Of a stretch of 21,020 bases of DNA, positions 1 to 9,464 are shown one piece after another. Origin of the DNA: Galdieria sulphuraria (taxonomy: Eukaryota > Rhodophyta > Bangiophyceae > Galdieriales > Galdieriaceae); assembly GCF_000341285.1 (NCBI RefSeq), contig NW_005178466.1:124204-145223 (forward strand), given 5' to 3'. Under the pieces are notes generated by a model. That model saw only the letters and a program-made list of their open reading frames with translations. It made no database searches and was not told the origin of the DNA. Positions within the stretch are counted from its first letter, which is position 1, and every line of letters begins with the position of its first letter. The position numbers and the translations under genes were made by a program.

Positions 1-466
1 CTCATATGAACTGGAATCTGCTTTGTAAGGAGTTAGAAGTTGCTCTCCTCCCAGTTAACAAGCACCAACTCGGCTAAGACGGGTTGTCTGTCGACTTGAA
101 AATTCTCCTATCAGAACCAACGCTGAGATTAATGTTTTCACAGCGTGTTACTTTGGGTGAGCCAGCAAATCGTACATAGAAATCAGTTCCTTGAGAAATA
201 GACTCTTGGTTAATAAACGAGTCAAGGTGACCCCAGAGAACCAATACAGAAAAAAACTAAACAACTGTCAACCGTCGACAGCTACGTTGGATTGCTCAAT
301 AGAACAGATACAAGAAAATTTCAACTTGACATTAATTTTTTCTGTATTTGAACAACTTCCTTTCAAATCCACAGTCTCTTCTGTTTAGTTCTCGAGACAA
401 ACCAAAAAGAGACGCAAGATCGTCACTCCTTGTCTTGGAATTTTCAGAGAGCCAAACAACAATGTT
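1..466. other. Left-edge interval, no supported gene
   Basis: Nothing here can be supported as a gene. Open frames are short and lack ATG starts or recognisable domains. A plus-strand frame entering from the left edge closes at 26-28 (ending in ELESAL) and could be the last codons of a gene outside the window, but seven or eight residues cannot show this. There is no oligo-T run directly after the tRNA-Met 3' end. The nearest run of T on the minus strand lies about 60 nt downstream, near 403-407. Confidence 0.4.
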
Positions 467-554
467 TGCCTTGGGTGAGGATCGAACTCACGACCTTAGG
501 ATTATGAGACCTACGCTTGCGGCTTTTCTATTCTACCGACTGAGCCACCAAGAC
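467..554 (-). tRNA. Elongator tRNA-Met (CAT) with a 15-nt intron in the D-arm
   Basis: On the minus strand the acceptor stem GTCTTGG pairs with CCAAGGC (one G-U), followed by discriminator A. The anticodon loop CTCATAA carries CAT in a stem like that of eukaryotic elongator tRNA-Met. The T arm is GTGAG-TTCGATC-CTCAC. A G1-C72 pair and a TTCG T loop argue against an initiator tRNA. The D arm starts normally (GCTC, loop AGTCGGTA) but its 3' strand GAGC is split: G-A is followed by 15 extra bases (about 531-517, or shifted one base) before G-C. Removing them restores four D-stem pairs and a normal 73-nt tRNA. Eukaryotic nuclear tRNA introns normally sit at 37/38; D-arm introns are known from the red alga Cyanidioschyzon merolae. 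There is no intron at 37/38 here. Confidence 0.9.
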
Positions 555-1307
555 AGTAAATATGTATAACAACAGAATCCAATAGACTAAGAATTCAGAT
601 GCTTTAATAAATTTTGAGGTTGTTTCGCCTTTTAGAGAATCCTCGGGATTTTGAGATACATTCTTTCTACAGAAAGAAGTTACAAGAATATAGCTTTCCA
701 ATCAAATCGACCTATGTCGAGAACTAGCTTGTATCATTTCCTGTGACAAAGAATAAATAGCAATTGTATCAAATAAGTATACTTTGAAGATGGAAGAACC
801 ATATTCTGTTTGCGAAAAGAAGCTAACCCAATAAAGTTACAATTAGAGCCATCTTGACCAATTCACAGCTCTGTGGGACTCATTAGAAAAATCGCTTTTT
901 TAAACTAGAAAAGAAACCAATAGTTGAAATGGAACATGCTAAAGAACAGACTTCTTTGGAATAGCTATGCATGAACCACGTTTGAGTTCTTCGTTCTCCT
1001 TCAGAGACATGGCACTCCTCGATTTCACGTGTCAAGTTACGCTCATGATGTTTCGGGGATGTCGTATACAACAAAAGGTTAAGGACGAGCGGAAGCTAAG
1101 TAACATCATCACATAATAAGCGTTACGAAAAAAATTGACTCTCATCACATAATCTTGCATGAACTAAATACAACAGCTTAGTAACTACTGCATTCGGTCT
1201 TTCGCATGCAACAAGCATAAAAACTTTTAGCGTTTCTCTTTCATAAAAGATTTCCCTTTAAAAGAACCTTACACAGGAAGAATCGAACAATCTTAAAAAA
1301 GCTGAGT
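555..1307. other. Intergenic interval with a weak U5-like stem-loop
   Basis: No protein-coding frame here looks real. One structured patch lies at 616-678 on the plus strand. An imperfect stem (GAGG at 616-619 with CCTC at 641-644) closes a loop containing TTTCGCCTTTTA. An Sm-like ATTTTGA follows, and then a perfect 7-bp hairpin (661-667 with 672-678, loop TACA). This order recalls the 3' half of U5 snRNA but is far too short and changes an invariant base (see findings). The rest is AT-rich with no repeats seen. Confidence 0.4.
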
Positions 1308-2086
1308 CTAAAAGGTATCTAATGAAATCCTTTCAAGTTTCGGTAGTTCTTCTTCAGTTGCTTCTTCTTTGCTGTTCTTTTCTTCAAGTTTTTTGAATGC
1401 AAAAGAGAATATTTTTCTCTGTTGTAGACGATATTCTCTGATAGCTGTTGAAAGCTTCTGTTCTTGGACCTTGGCAGCGTGCAAAGATGCAATAATTGAA
1501 GAGTCGCCTGGCAGTAACCCATATGCTCTTCTAAGATCATGTTTTGCTTGACTCAACAACTTTTCTTGAAAGAGCAAACAATTTAATCGACAAAGGTACA
1601 CACCTGCAAAAGTAAAAACGTACCAGCTTTCTCAGGATCCCATAACTCTTTCTCTTCTTCTTTCTGCAATTCTCGTTCAACCAGTTGTAAGTATATTGAG
1701 CCTCTTCGATATAATGCCTTGATATTTGTAGGATCCAGTCGCAGAGTTTCGTCAAAGTCCCAAAGTGCATCTTCTAGCTTTCCCAGTTTCCACTTACACA
1801 AACCTCTATTCAAATGACAAGGAACCTTGAAGCGGTTGATAACTTCACGATCTTCATTAGAATATAGCAATTCCCACTCGTCACGGGGACTGAATACAAA
1901 GACAAAAGCTCTATCCAACTCAACAAGTGCTTCCTCCAGCTTTCCCTGCACTAGAAAACGAGTTCCTCGCTCTTTGTGTTTAGAAGCCAATTTGACTTTT
2001 TCAGAAGGAGTAGGGTTTTCTGGAAGCTTCTCTTCTTGCCGAGAAGGGTCACCGTATATTGTTTCCTCGAAGTTCTGCTTTTCCAT
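1308..2086 (-). CDS. TPR-repeat protein, FKBP/TTC9-like co-chaperone type
   Basis: Two exons are proposed on the minus strand, 2086-1624 and 1564-1308, giving about 239 residues. Residues 30-160 form TPR helices. The first pair reads GTRFLVQGKLEEALVELDRA, then CHLNRGLCKWKLGKLEDALW with FDETLRLDPTNIKALYRRGS, the typical TPR 2/3 pattern of FKBP, cyclophilin-40 and TTC9-type co-chaperones. A third repeat is interrupted by an acidic insert and crosses the splice junction (DPEKA/EKLLSQAKHDLRRAYGLLPGD). The C-terminus is a charged helix. No peptidyl-prolyl isomerase or other catalytic domain is present, so it probably works as an adaptor, perhaps with Hsp90 or Hsp70; this is inferred from the family. 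The intron (59 nt) has a GTACGT donor and an AAG acceptor. A CAG 39 nt upstream would also keep frame but would leave an implausible 20-nt intron. The gene diverges from the zinc finger-bZIP gene. Confidence 0.75.
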
Positions 2087-3268
2087 ATAGAAAGAAGCCA
2101 GTCGAAAGAAACCTGGTTCTCAAAGGGGGCAAACAATATATAAATAGACCAAAAATTTGTCTGTTATTCTTATGACAATAGTGTAGCTTTTGTGATCTAT
2201 TCTAATAAATCAACCTCTCAAAGCAACTATGCTAATGTGCGATAACTGCAAATGAGTAGTTGGAAAGATCAAATGGAACGTATGCAATTGAGAAGTATCG
2301 GTTTACTTTTGGCCTTTCTATTGCTGTGAAATGTTTTGAGAAGTTTCTCCAACAGCGATGGATAGGAGACATCCAGGTTGACGTGGAAGAAATGGTTTTT
2401 GGTCCACATCAGCGTACAAGACTTTATAGTTCCTAACACTTTTGTTTCTGCTGTGTTTCTATCTTGCATAACAACGCAACTGATTCGAACAATTTGAACT
2501 GTTTAATGCAATATTTACTGGAACTGGTGTTCATGGATAGGTTTTTTGGGAAGAAGCATAGCATCTGAAACCGTTTTCACCTACCACTGTATTGGTAACA
2601 ACGACTCGCCTTGAAGATTTTGATTCATGTTTGTAAAAGTACAGTATCAATATCAATCAATTATAACGCAGGAAATAAGATATTTGTTCTGACATCTTTG
2701 AGAATGGCATGATGTAGAAAATATCTCGAGATAAAGACACTTGACTTCAAATTCAATACTTCTGGCTTCTTATTCGAAATAGTAACTATATTAGTAATAA
2801 CAATCAAGATCCTTGTACGCAATTCTGCCCAAGCCTTGTCATATTAAAAATGGATAAAACAGACTTTCCGAGAAAGGAAGCTTTAGAAAAACAATTGGAA
2901 CTATTCTTTCTTTTCTACTTGAGAAAAGCAAGACTAATTCGTTCCTTGTTGTAGAGCCTATATTTTCTCATAGTAACTAGTTTCTTTTGGAGGCTTCGGA
3001 TTGACTCCTGCACTATTTTCAAAATAGAAATGCACTAGATTTCCTGAATGGCAAAACTTTGCAACGTTCCTTCGTCACCTGCTATGTTGGGTATTTGAAT
3101 ATGGTTTTTACTGCTATTCATTATTTCAAATAATTCCACAACCTTCATATTTCCAGTTAAGTTTACATAGACGTACACAACTCAATAACTGAATTGGAAA
3201 TCATTGCACAACTCAATTTTACAGCAATGATTTTGTTTGGGCCATTTCCTGTTGTCTTCTGAAATTGT
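2087..3268. other. Divergent intergenic region between the TPR and bZIP genes
   Basis: This 1.2-kb interval lies between two genes transcribed away from each other, so it presumably holds both promoters. No frame reaches 70 residues and none shows a domain. A short plus-strand frame from 2252 (MSSWKDQMERMQLRS followed by a hydrophobic run) ends after 25 residues. I could not join it to more coding sequence with a convincing intron. I see no repeats or RNA genes. Confidence 0.5.
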
Positions 3269-4348
3269 ATGGAACATCATCCCTACGACACTTTAGACTT
3301 GTGTTCTTTGTCTTCTACTTCTTCTTACTTCTATGAGAACATTCCTTGTGGTGGTCCGTATGGTGACGGCTGTGGTGAATTGTTTTCAAAGGCCTCAATA
3401 CCTGGTCACGAACTGTTCTGTGATGCCATTCCAGTACCTTGTCCCTTTTCTGGTTGTGATCAACGTCCAGCGCGGAAGGAACTAGTCTCTCACGAGTTGA
3501 ATTGCTCTTTTTTACCGGTGCCTTGTATTCATGAAGGCTGTGTAGAACGCCCAAGGAAGATTGATCTCAGCTCACATCTTGAAGCTTGTGAGGCTTGTGA
3601 TACTAGAAATGAAGACGGACACTGTGCGCATATTGACCAACTTGATGCGTTTTTGGCGGAAATACTAGGTGAGCATCCCCACACTTCGTTTTCGGAGTAC
3701 TTCTCGGACGTTTCTAGTAATTACGGCAGCCAACGCGATTTCTGGGAGGACTGCCTTTCAAAAGACTGGCACTCGGAGGAGAAAGTACGGTATGCACAGT
3801 GTGAAAATGTGCAGTCGATTGATATTAAAAAGAACCTTGATACGGGGCCGAGCGCGGTAGAGACTTTGGCTGATATGGGGACTGAGTCTTCGTCTTGGAA
3901 CACTTCGAACTGTAGTGCTTATTCTTTGAACCAAATTGTTGACAACACTGAAACGAGTACCGAAAGTAAACTTCGACCTATCGAGAAGGATAGATATGTT
4001 GTTGTAGGACAACCTCCAGTATTTTCTCCACCTCCTTGTGCGTCGAAGGATGAGGTTAGGTTGCTTCGACAAAAACATTTGGAGTCGCTGAAAAATCTTA
4101 CTCCAGAAGAACGGTTAGAGAGAAGAAAGATGCGAAACAGACAAAATGCTGTGTTATCGAGGAAAAAGAGATATGAAAGGCTTGAACACCTTAAGAGACG
4201 AAGACAAGAAGTGAAAGAGCGTTTACAACAACTAGCTTCCTATATGACAGACTTAAGAAAATATGCTCTCGAACTTCATGAAAGGCGTGATAAATGTATC
4301 TTCCTATTGTATTCAATACGTCAACTGACAGCGGATCTACGCCGTTAG
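3269..4348 (+). CDS. TRAF-type zinc finger / bZIP fusion transcription factor
   Basis: Single exon, 359 residues. The N-terminus holds three regularly spaced TRAF-type fingers: C27-x7-C35-x11-H47-x3-C51, C58-x4-C63-x11-H75-x3-C79 and C86-x4-C91-x11-H103-x3-C107. Residues 110-270 are acidic, serine-rich and probably disordered, as expected of an activation or regulatory segment. A bZIP domain ends the protein: the basic region has the N290-x7-R298 signature (RNRQNAVLSRKKR) and is followed by a helical zipper with L, Y, M and I at core positions to about residue 355. bZIPs bind DNA as dimers in the nucleus, and TRAF-type fingers usually mediate protein contacts in E3 ligases and signalling adaptors. 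The two on one chain is not a standard bZIP arrangement. Both halves lie in one uninterrupted frame, so this is not an annotation join. The first ATG is taken as the start because the fingers follow closely. Target genes cannot be inferred. Confidence 0.85.
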   Translation: MEHHPYDTLDLCSLSSTSSYFYENIPCGGPYGDGCGELFSKASIPGHELFCDAIPVPCPFSGCDQRPARKELVSHELNCSFLPVPCIHEGCVERPRKIDLSSHLEACEACDTRNEDGHCAHIDQLDAFLAEILGEHPHTSFSEYFSDVSSNYGSQRDFWEDCLSKDWHSEEKVRYAQCENVQSIDIKKNLDTGPSAVETLADMGTESSSWNTSNCSAYSLNQIVDNTETSTESKLRPIEKDRYVVVGQPPVFSPPPCASKDEVRLLRQKHLESLKNLTPEERLERRKMRNRQNAVLSRKKRYERLEHLKRRRQEVKERLQQLASYMTDLRKYALELHERRDKCIFLLYSIRQLTADLRR

Positions 4349-6861
4349 GTAGTTTGGTGAAAAGTTTCTTTATATGAATGTAATCTTTTAAAACACTAAT
4401 GTCTTGCTTTGTACATGTACCACGTACATAAAGTCTAATTTTTTTTATTTGACTAAAAATTTTGGACAGTTTTGCGGCTACCTAGCTTTTTTCATTTTCT
4501 TTTTTCCGTTCCTTGAATGAATATAACTAAAAGTTTCAAGGATGTTCGTAGATGTTTTCAGGATTCAACGCCACAACATTCTTTGACAGCGATAAAAAAG
4601 AGGCAAAGACCTCCTTTAAGTAAACAATTATTTCCGGATTTCATTTTGCTTTCAAAGAGTTTCCTATCCTAACGAGTCTATTCGGTCGAGTTCTCCAGAA
4701 CATGTTTTAAGGGTGGAAACAACTAGAGCCATGAGATCTGATAAAAATGAATCACTTTCATGAATGTTTATCAGCAGCTAGTGACTAGCGTAGAATCGTA
4801 TCATGAAAGCCTAAGTCGACGTGTCGGCAAGAATATTCTTTTACATTACAGTCTAATGTCAGTAGCTTCGTAATAATTCTACATCAGCAGTTGTTGCAGT
4901 TGGACCTTGTAAAACGTCATATTAGAAGATTATCATTCGAATACTCGTTCGAATGCTGTTGTAATAACTATTCTTTCGTTGATGATAGCAATCTGCTTGT
5001 TCCTTATACTGTTTCATATTCAAGATGCCTTATATAAAAATTCAAATACTCAAGAAAATAGTATTTTCAAACAACTACATGAATAACTTTTCCTCGTGTA
5101 ATAAAGAACACTGCCTACAACAGAAACTTTCGCAGGCTGTAATATTATAAGAATATCGAGCAGTTGAGAATTGAAGTATATTCTCATTCACTTTTAACGA
5201 TGAGGTTTTCAAACGCGCAGCTACGGAACGAGAGCACAAGATTTCGAAGAGGTCTTTGATATGGTTGCTCTTCTTTCCGCACTGCAAAAACAAGACTGTG
5301 ATTCGTCCAACATATGTGGTTGACTATTCCGTTCATAGTTTGAAATGTCGCCCGGTCAACTGGTGTTTTTATAACTCGTCAAGAAAGCTTGTGAAAGTTC
5401 AGCACTATTGAGTACCAATTTTGTACTTGTTCCAACTGATCGCGTCCAAGACTTTGAAAAAATTTCAAGAAGCAGAAAGAAACTCTAAGAAAGCTGTTAT
5501 AACTAGTACCAAGAAGGAACATGTTTTACATAATTTCTTATGAAGTGTCTTTGGCGAACGACTTCATTCCTACTTGTAGGTCTCCTTCAATTAGATTGTT
5601 AAGAATTGACATTGCCCTACGGTTGTCTTCTCGGATCGATACAGTTTAAAGTCGTAAAACCAGAGTGATTTTAAGGACTTCAGAGGTTAGAAACTCACAT
5701 CTGCAAGATAGCACTTCAAGTATTTAGTAGTTACAGAAATGTAGTTAGAGAGCCTGAGTTTTAATATTTGCTGACCTCGGCATCTTGGAACTTCAAAGAC
5801 TCGATAGCATGGTCTGTTGGATTGGGAAGAACTATTCGTATAACACTGTTCTCTGAGTTGCAATATGGGCTGTGGATTATGTCGTTTCCAGAAGACAAAA
5901 TTGTAAGAGAGAATAAGTAGCACTCGGTTGATCTGTTCCAACCCGGACAGAATGTTTTTTAAGCGACCATGCAAGTTCGAAGCTGTTCAAACAAGTGAGT
6001 TTTCTCAAACTATACCAGTTGTTTATCGAAAATGAAATGAAAACTACATGTTGACTGAGCGCTGAAACTCGAATCTGGAAAACATTGTTGTCTATGCGAC
6101 GTGCTTGATATGGTGAAGGCTTATCTGAGTAGTCATCAGTAGTCTCCAGAACCACTTTTATAACCCTGGCAAAGAGAACTGTTTTACCGTGGACAATACT
6201 TTGAAGAGCAATCGCCTCACATCTCGGAAGGATATCTCAGAAAATGTAGTCAACTATACTAAAGTAATCTTATCTTTCTGTGGAAAGAAGTTCCGAAGTT
6301 GGTCTCTTCAAGTGTTATGTTATTCTAATTATGGTTTCAATCAGACTTGGAGACTATAATCGAATCTTTTTGGTCAGCTATTCTTTCATGTTCTGAACTC
6401 TGATACTGCAGAAGCACTAGCTGCAGGGTTGGTATAAAAAAAACGGCTGTTCAACACAAAGAAACGAGTCCATTGGAGGAAATAACCTCACTGTCACCAG
6501 GAAATGCAATGGAAAGGAATGCTATTTTGCAAGCAAGACATGCCTAAAGTAATGGATGATTCTTGTGACAGCAAAAGTTATAGTATATGGATATTTGCAT
6601 CATATCTGGAAGGAAGGAACTTAATGGTTTACAGACAACTTTGATGAAAATCGAAAAAACAATACATGTATTATTCACCATTTCAAAGTGATAATAACTG
6701 ACTGTTTTATTGCAAAAGCCATACAAGATGCAACGGATTTTTTCAATATTAATGCTTTTGATGCTGTTGATTCTTGTTTGATTGATTGATTGGTCGATGA
6801 AAGTGAAAAAAAAAATTTGTTACCCACAAAACTTTTCCTCTCAGAATCGCAAGAATTAGCG
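4349..6861. other. Long gene-poor interval (2.5 kb)
   Basis: This is by far the longest gap in the window; neighbouring gaps are 35-1180 nt. No frame longer than about 95 codons appears, the longest minus-strand frames (5687-5974, 5877-6155) overlap each other in different frames, and none shows a domain. A short plus-strand frame at 4517-4675 has mildly coding-like composition but no match I know. A palindromic site is listed separately at 4934-4955. I recognise no tRNA, snRNA, SRP or RNase P RNA by eye. The interval ends at the ABCF3 promoter. It could hold a non-coding RNA, an unrecognised fast-evolving gene or plain spacer. Confidence 0.5.
4934..4955. repeat. Perfect 8-bp inverted repeat with 6-nt spacer
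   Basis: CATTCGAA at 4934-4941 and TTCGAATG at 4948-4955 are exact reverse complements separated by TACTCG. This could be a hairpin or a dimeric protein-binding site. It sits in the middle of the long gene-poor interval with no gene nearby to assign it to. Confidence 0.7.
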
Positions 6862-9368
6862 ATGAGCTCCAGTATACTGCGGTCGAAACTACAAATATGT
6901 GTTCCAAAAGCGGACGAAGTGGTAGTTCGATATCTGTCCGAGGTGTTTGAAGAACCCTCCTTCGAACTTATAGAACTGATAAACGCGTGAGAAAGCCTGT
7001 ATGTGATTCTAATATGAAGTAACCTGGTTTCTAGGTTAACTCCTATTTTTACCGAATTTGGTGCCAACTCTCCTAAGGAACAGATTACAGAACTTTATAC
7101 AGATCTGCATCCCGATCTTCTGGAAGCCGATGAAGAGGAAGAAGAAACTCTAGCAAGACTAAGCCGCCCTGTGCGCCTTGCAGACAAATTTGGAGAAAGA
7201 CAAGCCGATCAAAACTCAAAGAGACTTGAGAACCTAGTCGGAGTAACTCAAACAAAAGGCTCTATGGGTGGAAATGCCAACGAAACACTCGATCGTTCTA
7301 AGGAAGCTGCTTTGGCTAGAGATATGGCAAGGGAACGTAAAGCAAAGCGAAGTGGGAAACCCTACCAAAGTTCTTTCGCCGAATCCGCAACAGTCTCGCT
7401 TTCGTCAAGCACAAAACAAACTCAGGAAGGTGTTCGAGATATTAAGATAGATGGTCTTGACTTATCTTTCGGGGGTTTAGAATTGCTGAGCAACGTGAAC
7501 TTGATTTTGACTTACGGACGTAGATATGGTATAGTTGGTAGAAATGGTGTGGGTAAGAGCACACTTATGAAGGCCATCGCTCATAGAGACCTTCCAATTC
7601 CATCCGATATGTCAGTTCTGTATGTAGAACAAGAAGTTGTGGGTGATGAACGTACTCCTTTACAATATGTGTTGGAGAGTGACGAGGAAAGAAGACAACT
7701 GACTGAGAAAATACTCAGTTATCAAAACTCATCTGAGGATAGTGTGGACTCGAAGGATATTTCGGCAACTTACGAAAGAATGTCTTTATTGCAAGCGGAT
7801 AAAGCAGAGTCTAGAGCTAGTGCTATTCTTGCAGGACTTGGTTTTAATAATGAAATGCAACAACAGCCTTCGAAACAGTATTCAGGTGGATGGAGAATGA
7901 GAATTGCAATAGCACAAGCTTTGTTTTGTGAACCTGAATTATTGGTAAGATCAATGTTGGGGATATCACTTCTTTTCTAACTTCTATAAAAGCTTTTAGA
8001 TGAACCTAGCAATCATGTAAGTTGTGGGTCTTGTACTCAAAAAATAGTTTTACTAATTTCGTAACTTATCAACAGCTCGATTTACACACAGTCTTATGGT
8101 TAGCCAATTACTTGCAACAGTGGCCACATACTCTCTGTGTGGTTTCGCACGATAGAGACTTTTTAAATCACATTTGTACAGATGTAATTCATCTGAATGA
8201 CAAGTCTCTCTGTTACTATTCCGGAAATTACGATGACTTTGAAAGAGCTCGAAAGGAAAGGGTAAAAGACTTGGAAAGACAGGCAGCCAATCAAGAAATG
8301 AAGATGAAGCATATGCAGCAGTTTGTGGATCGTTTTCGGTACAATGCCAAACGTGCATCATTAGCACAGAGTCGTTTGAAGGCAATCGAAAAGATTCAGC
8401 AGAACCGAGTCTATGTACCTGAAGAGGAAGAACAACATGCTTTCTTCTTCCCGGATCCTGGTCCTCTTGTTGGTAGCCATGCAACTTTACAACTTAGCAA
8501 CGTTTCATTCGGCTATGATTCGCCACCTTTGAAATCTTCTTTGAAGAAAATAGACTCTGAGGGTCGTTTGATTCTCGACCAAGTTGATTTCTGTGTAGCA
8601 ACGGACTCAAGATATGCCATAGTTGGTCCAAATGGCGCGGGGAAGGTAAGTAAATGTTGTATCATTTATGCATGAATAATTTTATTTAACTTTTCTAGAC
8701 CACTTTTTTAAAACTCATAACTGGAGAACATGTTCCTTTTTTGGGTGAGGTACGCAAGTCACCAAAGATGCGCTTGGGATACTTTTCACAGCACCATGTG
8801 GAGCACTTGGTTCTTGCTAGAACACCATTGGAGCACTTGATACATTGTTTTCCTGATGCTGACCATACACTTCTTCGTGGACATTTGAGCAACATGGGTA
8901 TTAAGGGAGAAATGGCACTGCGACCAATTTTCACTCTTTCTGGTGGACAAAAGAGTCGCGTTGCTTTGGCTGTTATTACCTTCAAAAGGCCACATATTCT
9001 TGCACTGGATGAACCTACAAACCACTGTAAGTTATTGTTTTTTTGTTTACATTCTTAACTTAAATGTGGTGTTTTTAGTGGATATTGTAAGTTGTCGTTA
9101 GATTGATATAAAACTTTATAGTTCATTTGTTAACTTGTAATATGAATAGGAAACTATTGACAGCCTGGTGGAGGCGCTCAATTCCTTTCAAGGAGGAATT
9201 GTTCTAGTAAGCCACGATGCAAGACTAATATCTCAAGTTTGTGACGACATATTTGTATGCAAAAATGGCAAACTGACGCATTTTGATGGCTCTTTTGAGG
9301 AGTATCGTGAAAGAGTTTTGAAGAAACTTCCTCCTGCGCAATATATAGGGAAAAGTTCTCACGTTTAG
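6862..9368 (+). CDS. ABCF3: ABC-F family ATPase, ABCF3/GCN20 type (7 exons)
   Basis: The exons are 6862-6986, 7035-7944, 7993-8016, 8076-8645, 8699-9026, 9079-9086 and 9150-9368, giving 727 residues (human ABCF3 is about 709). It has two nucleotide-binding domains and no membrane segments. NBD1: Walker [10 protein letters not shown] from 210, signature SGGWRMR from 325, Walker B LLDEPSNH 346-353. NBD2: Walker A GPNGAGK 537-543, signature SGGQKSRV from 624, Walker B ALDEPTNH with D647/E648. The N-terminal segment (SSILRSKLQ, then helices) resembles the ABCF3/Gcn20 N-terminal domain, which in yeast contacts Gcn1 to help activate Gcn2. It acts on cytosolic ribosomes. The start at 6862 fits the family N-terminus; an in-frame ATG at 6796 would add 22 residues. 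All introns are GT-AG, 48-63 nt. Intron 2 ends in AAAG. The next gene starts only 97 nt downstream on the same strand. Confidence 0.93.
7993..8016 (+). other. ABCF3: 24-nt micro-exon encoding NBD1 Walker B (ABCF3 exon 3)
   Basis: The 24 nt encode exactly LLDEPSNH, the Walker B motif plus the D-loop approach of the first ATPase domain. It is flanked by a 48-nt intron (GTAAGA...AAAG) and a 59-nt intron (GTAAGT...ACAG). Both junctions are phase 0. The protein motif leaves no other reasonable splice choice. Confidence 0.85.
9079..9086 (+). other. ABCF3: 8-nt micro-exon (ABCF3 exon 6)
   Basis: TGGATATT is bounded by TTTTTAG before it and GTAAGT after it. Exon 5 ends in CAC-T. T+TG, GAT, ATT and then GAA ACT ATT give L-D-I-E-T-I, exactly the sequence expected after DEPTNH in ABCF3 (human LDMETI). 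The flanking introns are 52 and 63 nt. Skipping it would shift the frame, since 8 is not a multiple of three. Confidence 0.85.
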
Positions 9369-9464
9369 AGTTTGTTCAATAGCGATATAGGCATGTTATT
9401 TTGTTACTGAAATAAAGTACTGAGGCCCAAACCATTTTCACAGAATTATCTATTATTTGGTTTA

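Noticed and set aside
348-569. Plus-strand frame of 73 codons over the tRNA
   Set aside because: It is antisense to the well-supported tRNA-Met gene and has no domain.
883-1074. Minus-strand frame of 63 codons
   Set aside because: No domain, no neighbouring exon in phase and low-complexity composition; likely chance.
2252-2450. Possible small plus-strand gene, MSSWKDQMERMQLRS plus hydrophobic run, continued by a coding-like stretch after a 30-nt GTGAAA...ACAG gap
   Set aside because: A 30-nt intron is shorter than any other here (48 nt or more), and the joined product resembles nothing known.
2850-2955. Short plus-strand frame starting MDKTDFPRKEALEKQ
   Set aside because: Only 34 codons, with no continuation and no domain.
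4517-4675. Plus-strand frame of about 52 codons with basic, coding-like composition
   Set aside because: No similarity recognised and no partner exon found.
5687-6155. Two overlapping minus-strand frames of 95 and 92 codons
   Set aside because: They occupy different frames of the same DNA, lack domains and cannot be linked by a sensible intron.
6675-7067. Minus-strand frame of 130 codons
   Set aside because: It is antisense across the first exon and intron of ABCF3, whose coding sense is clear.
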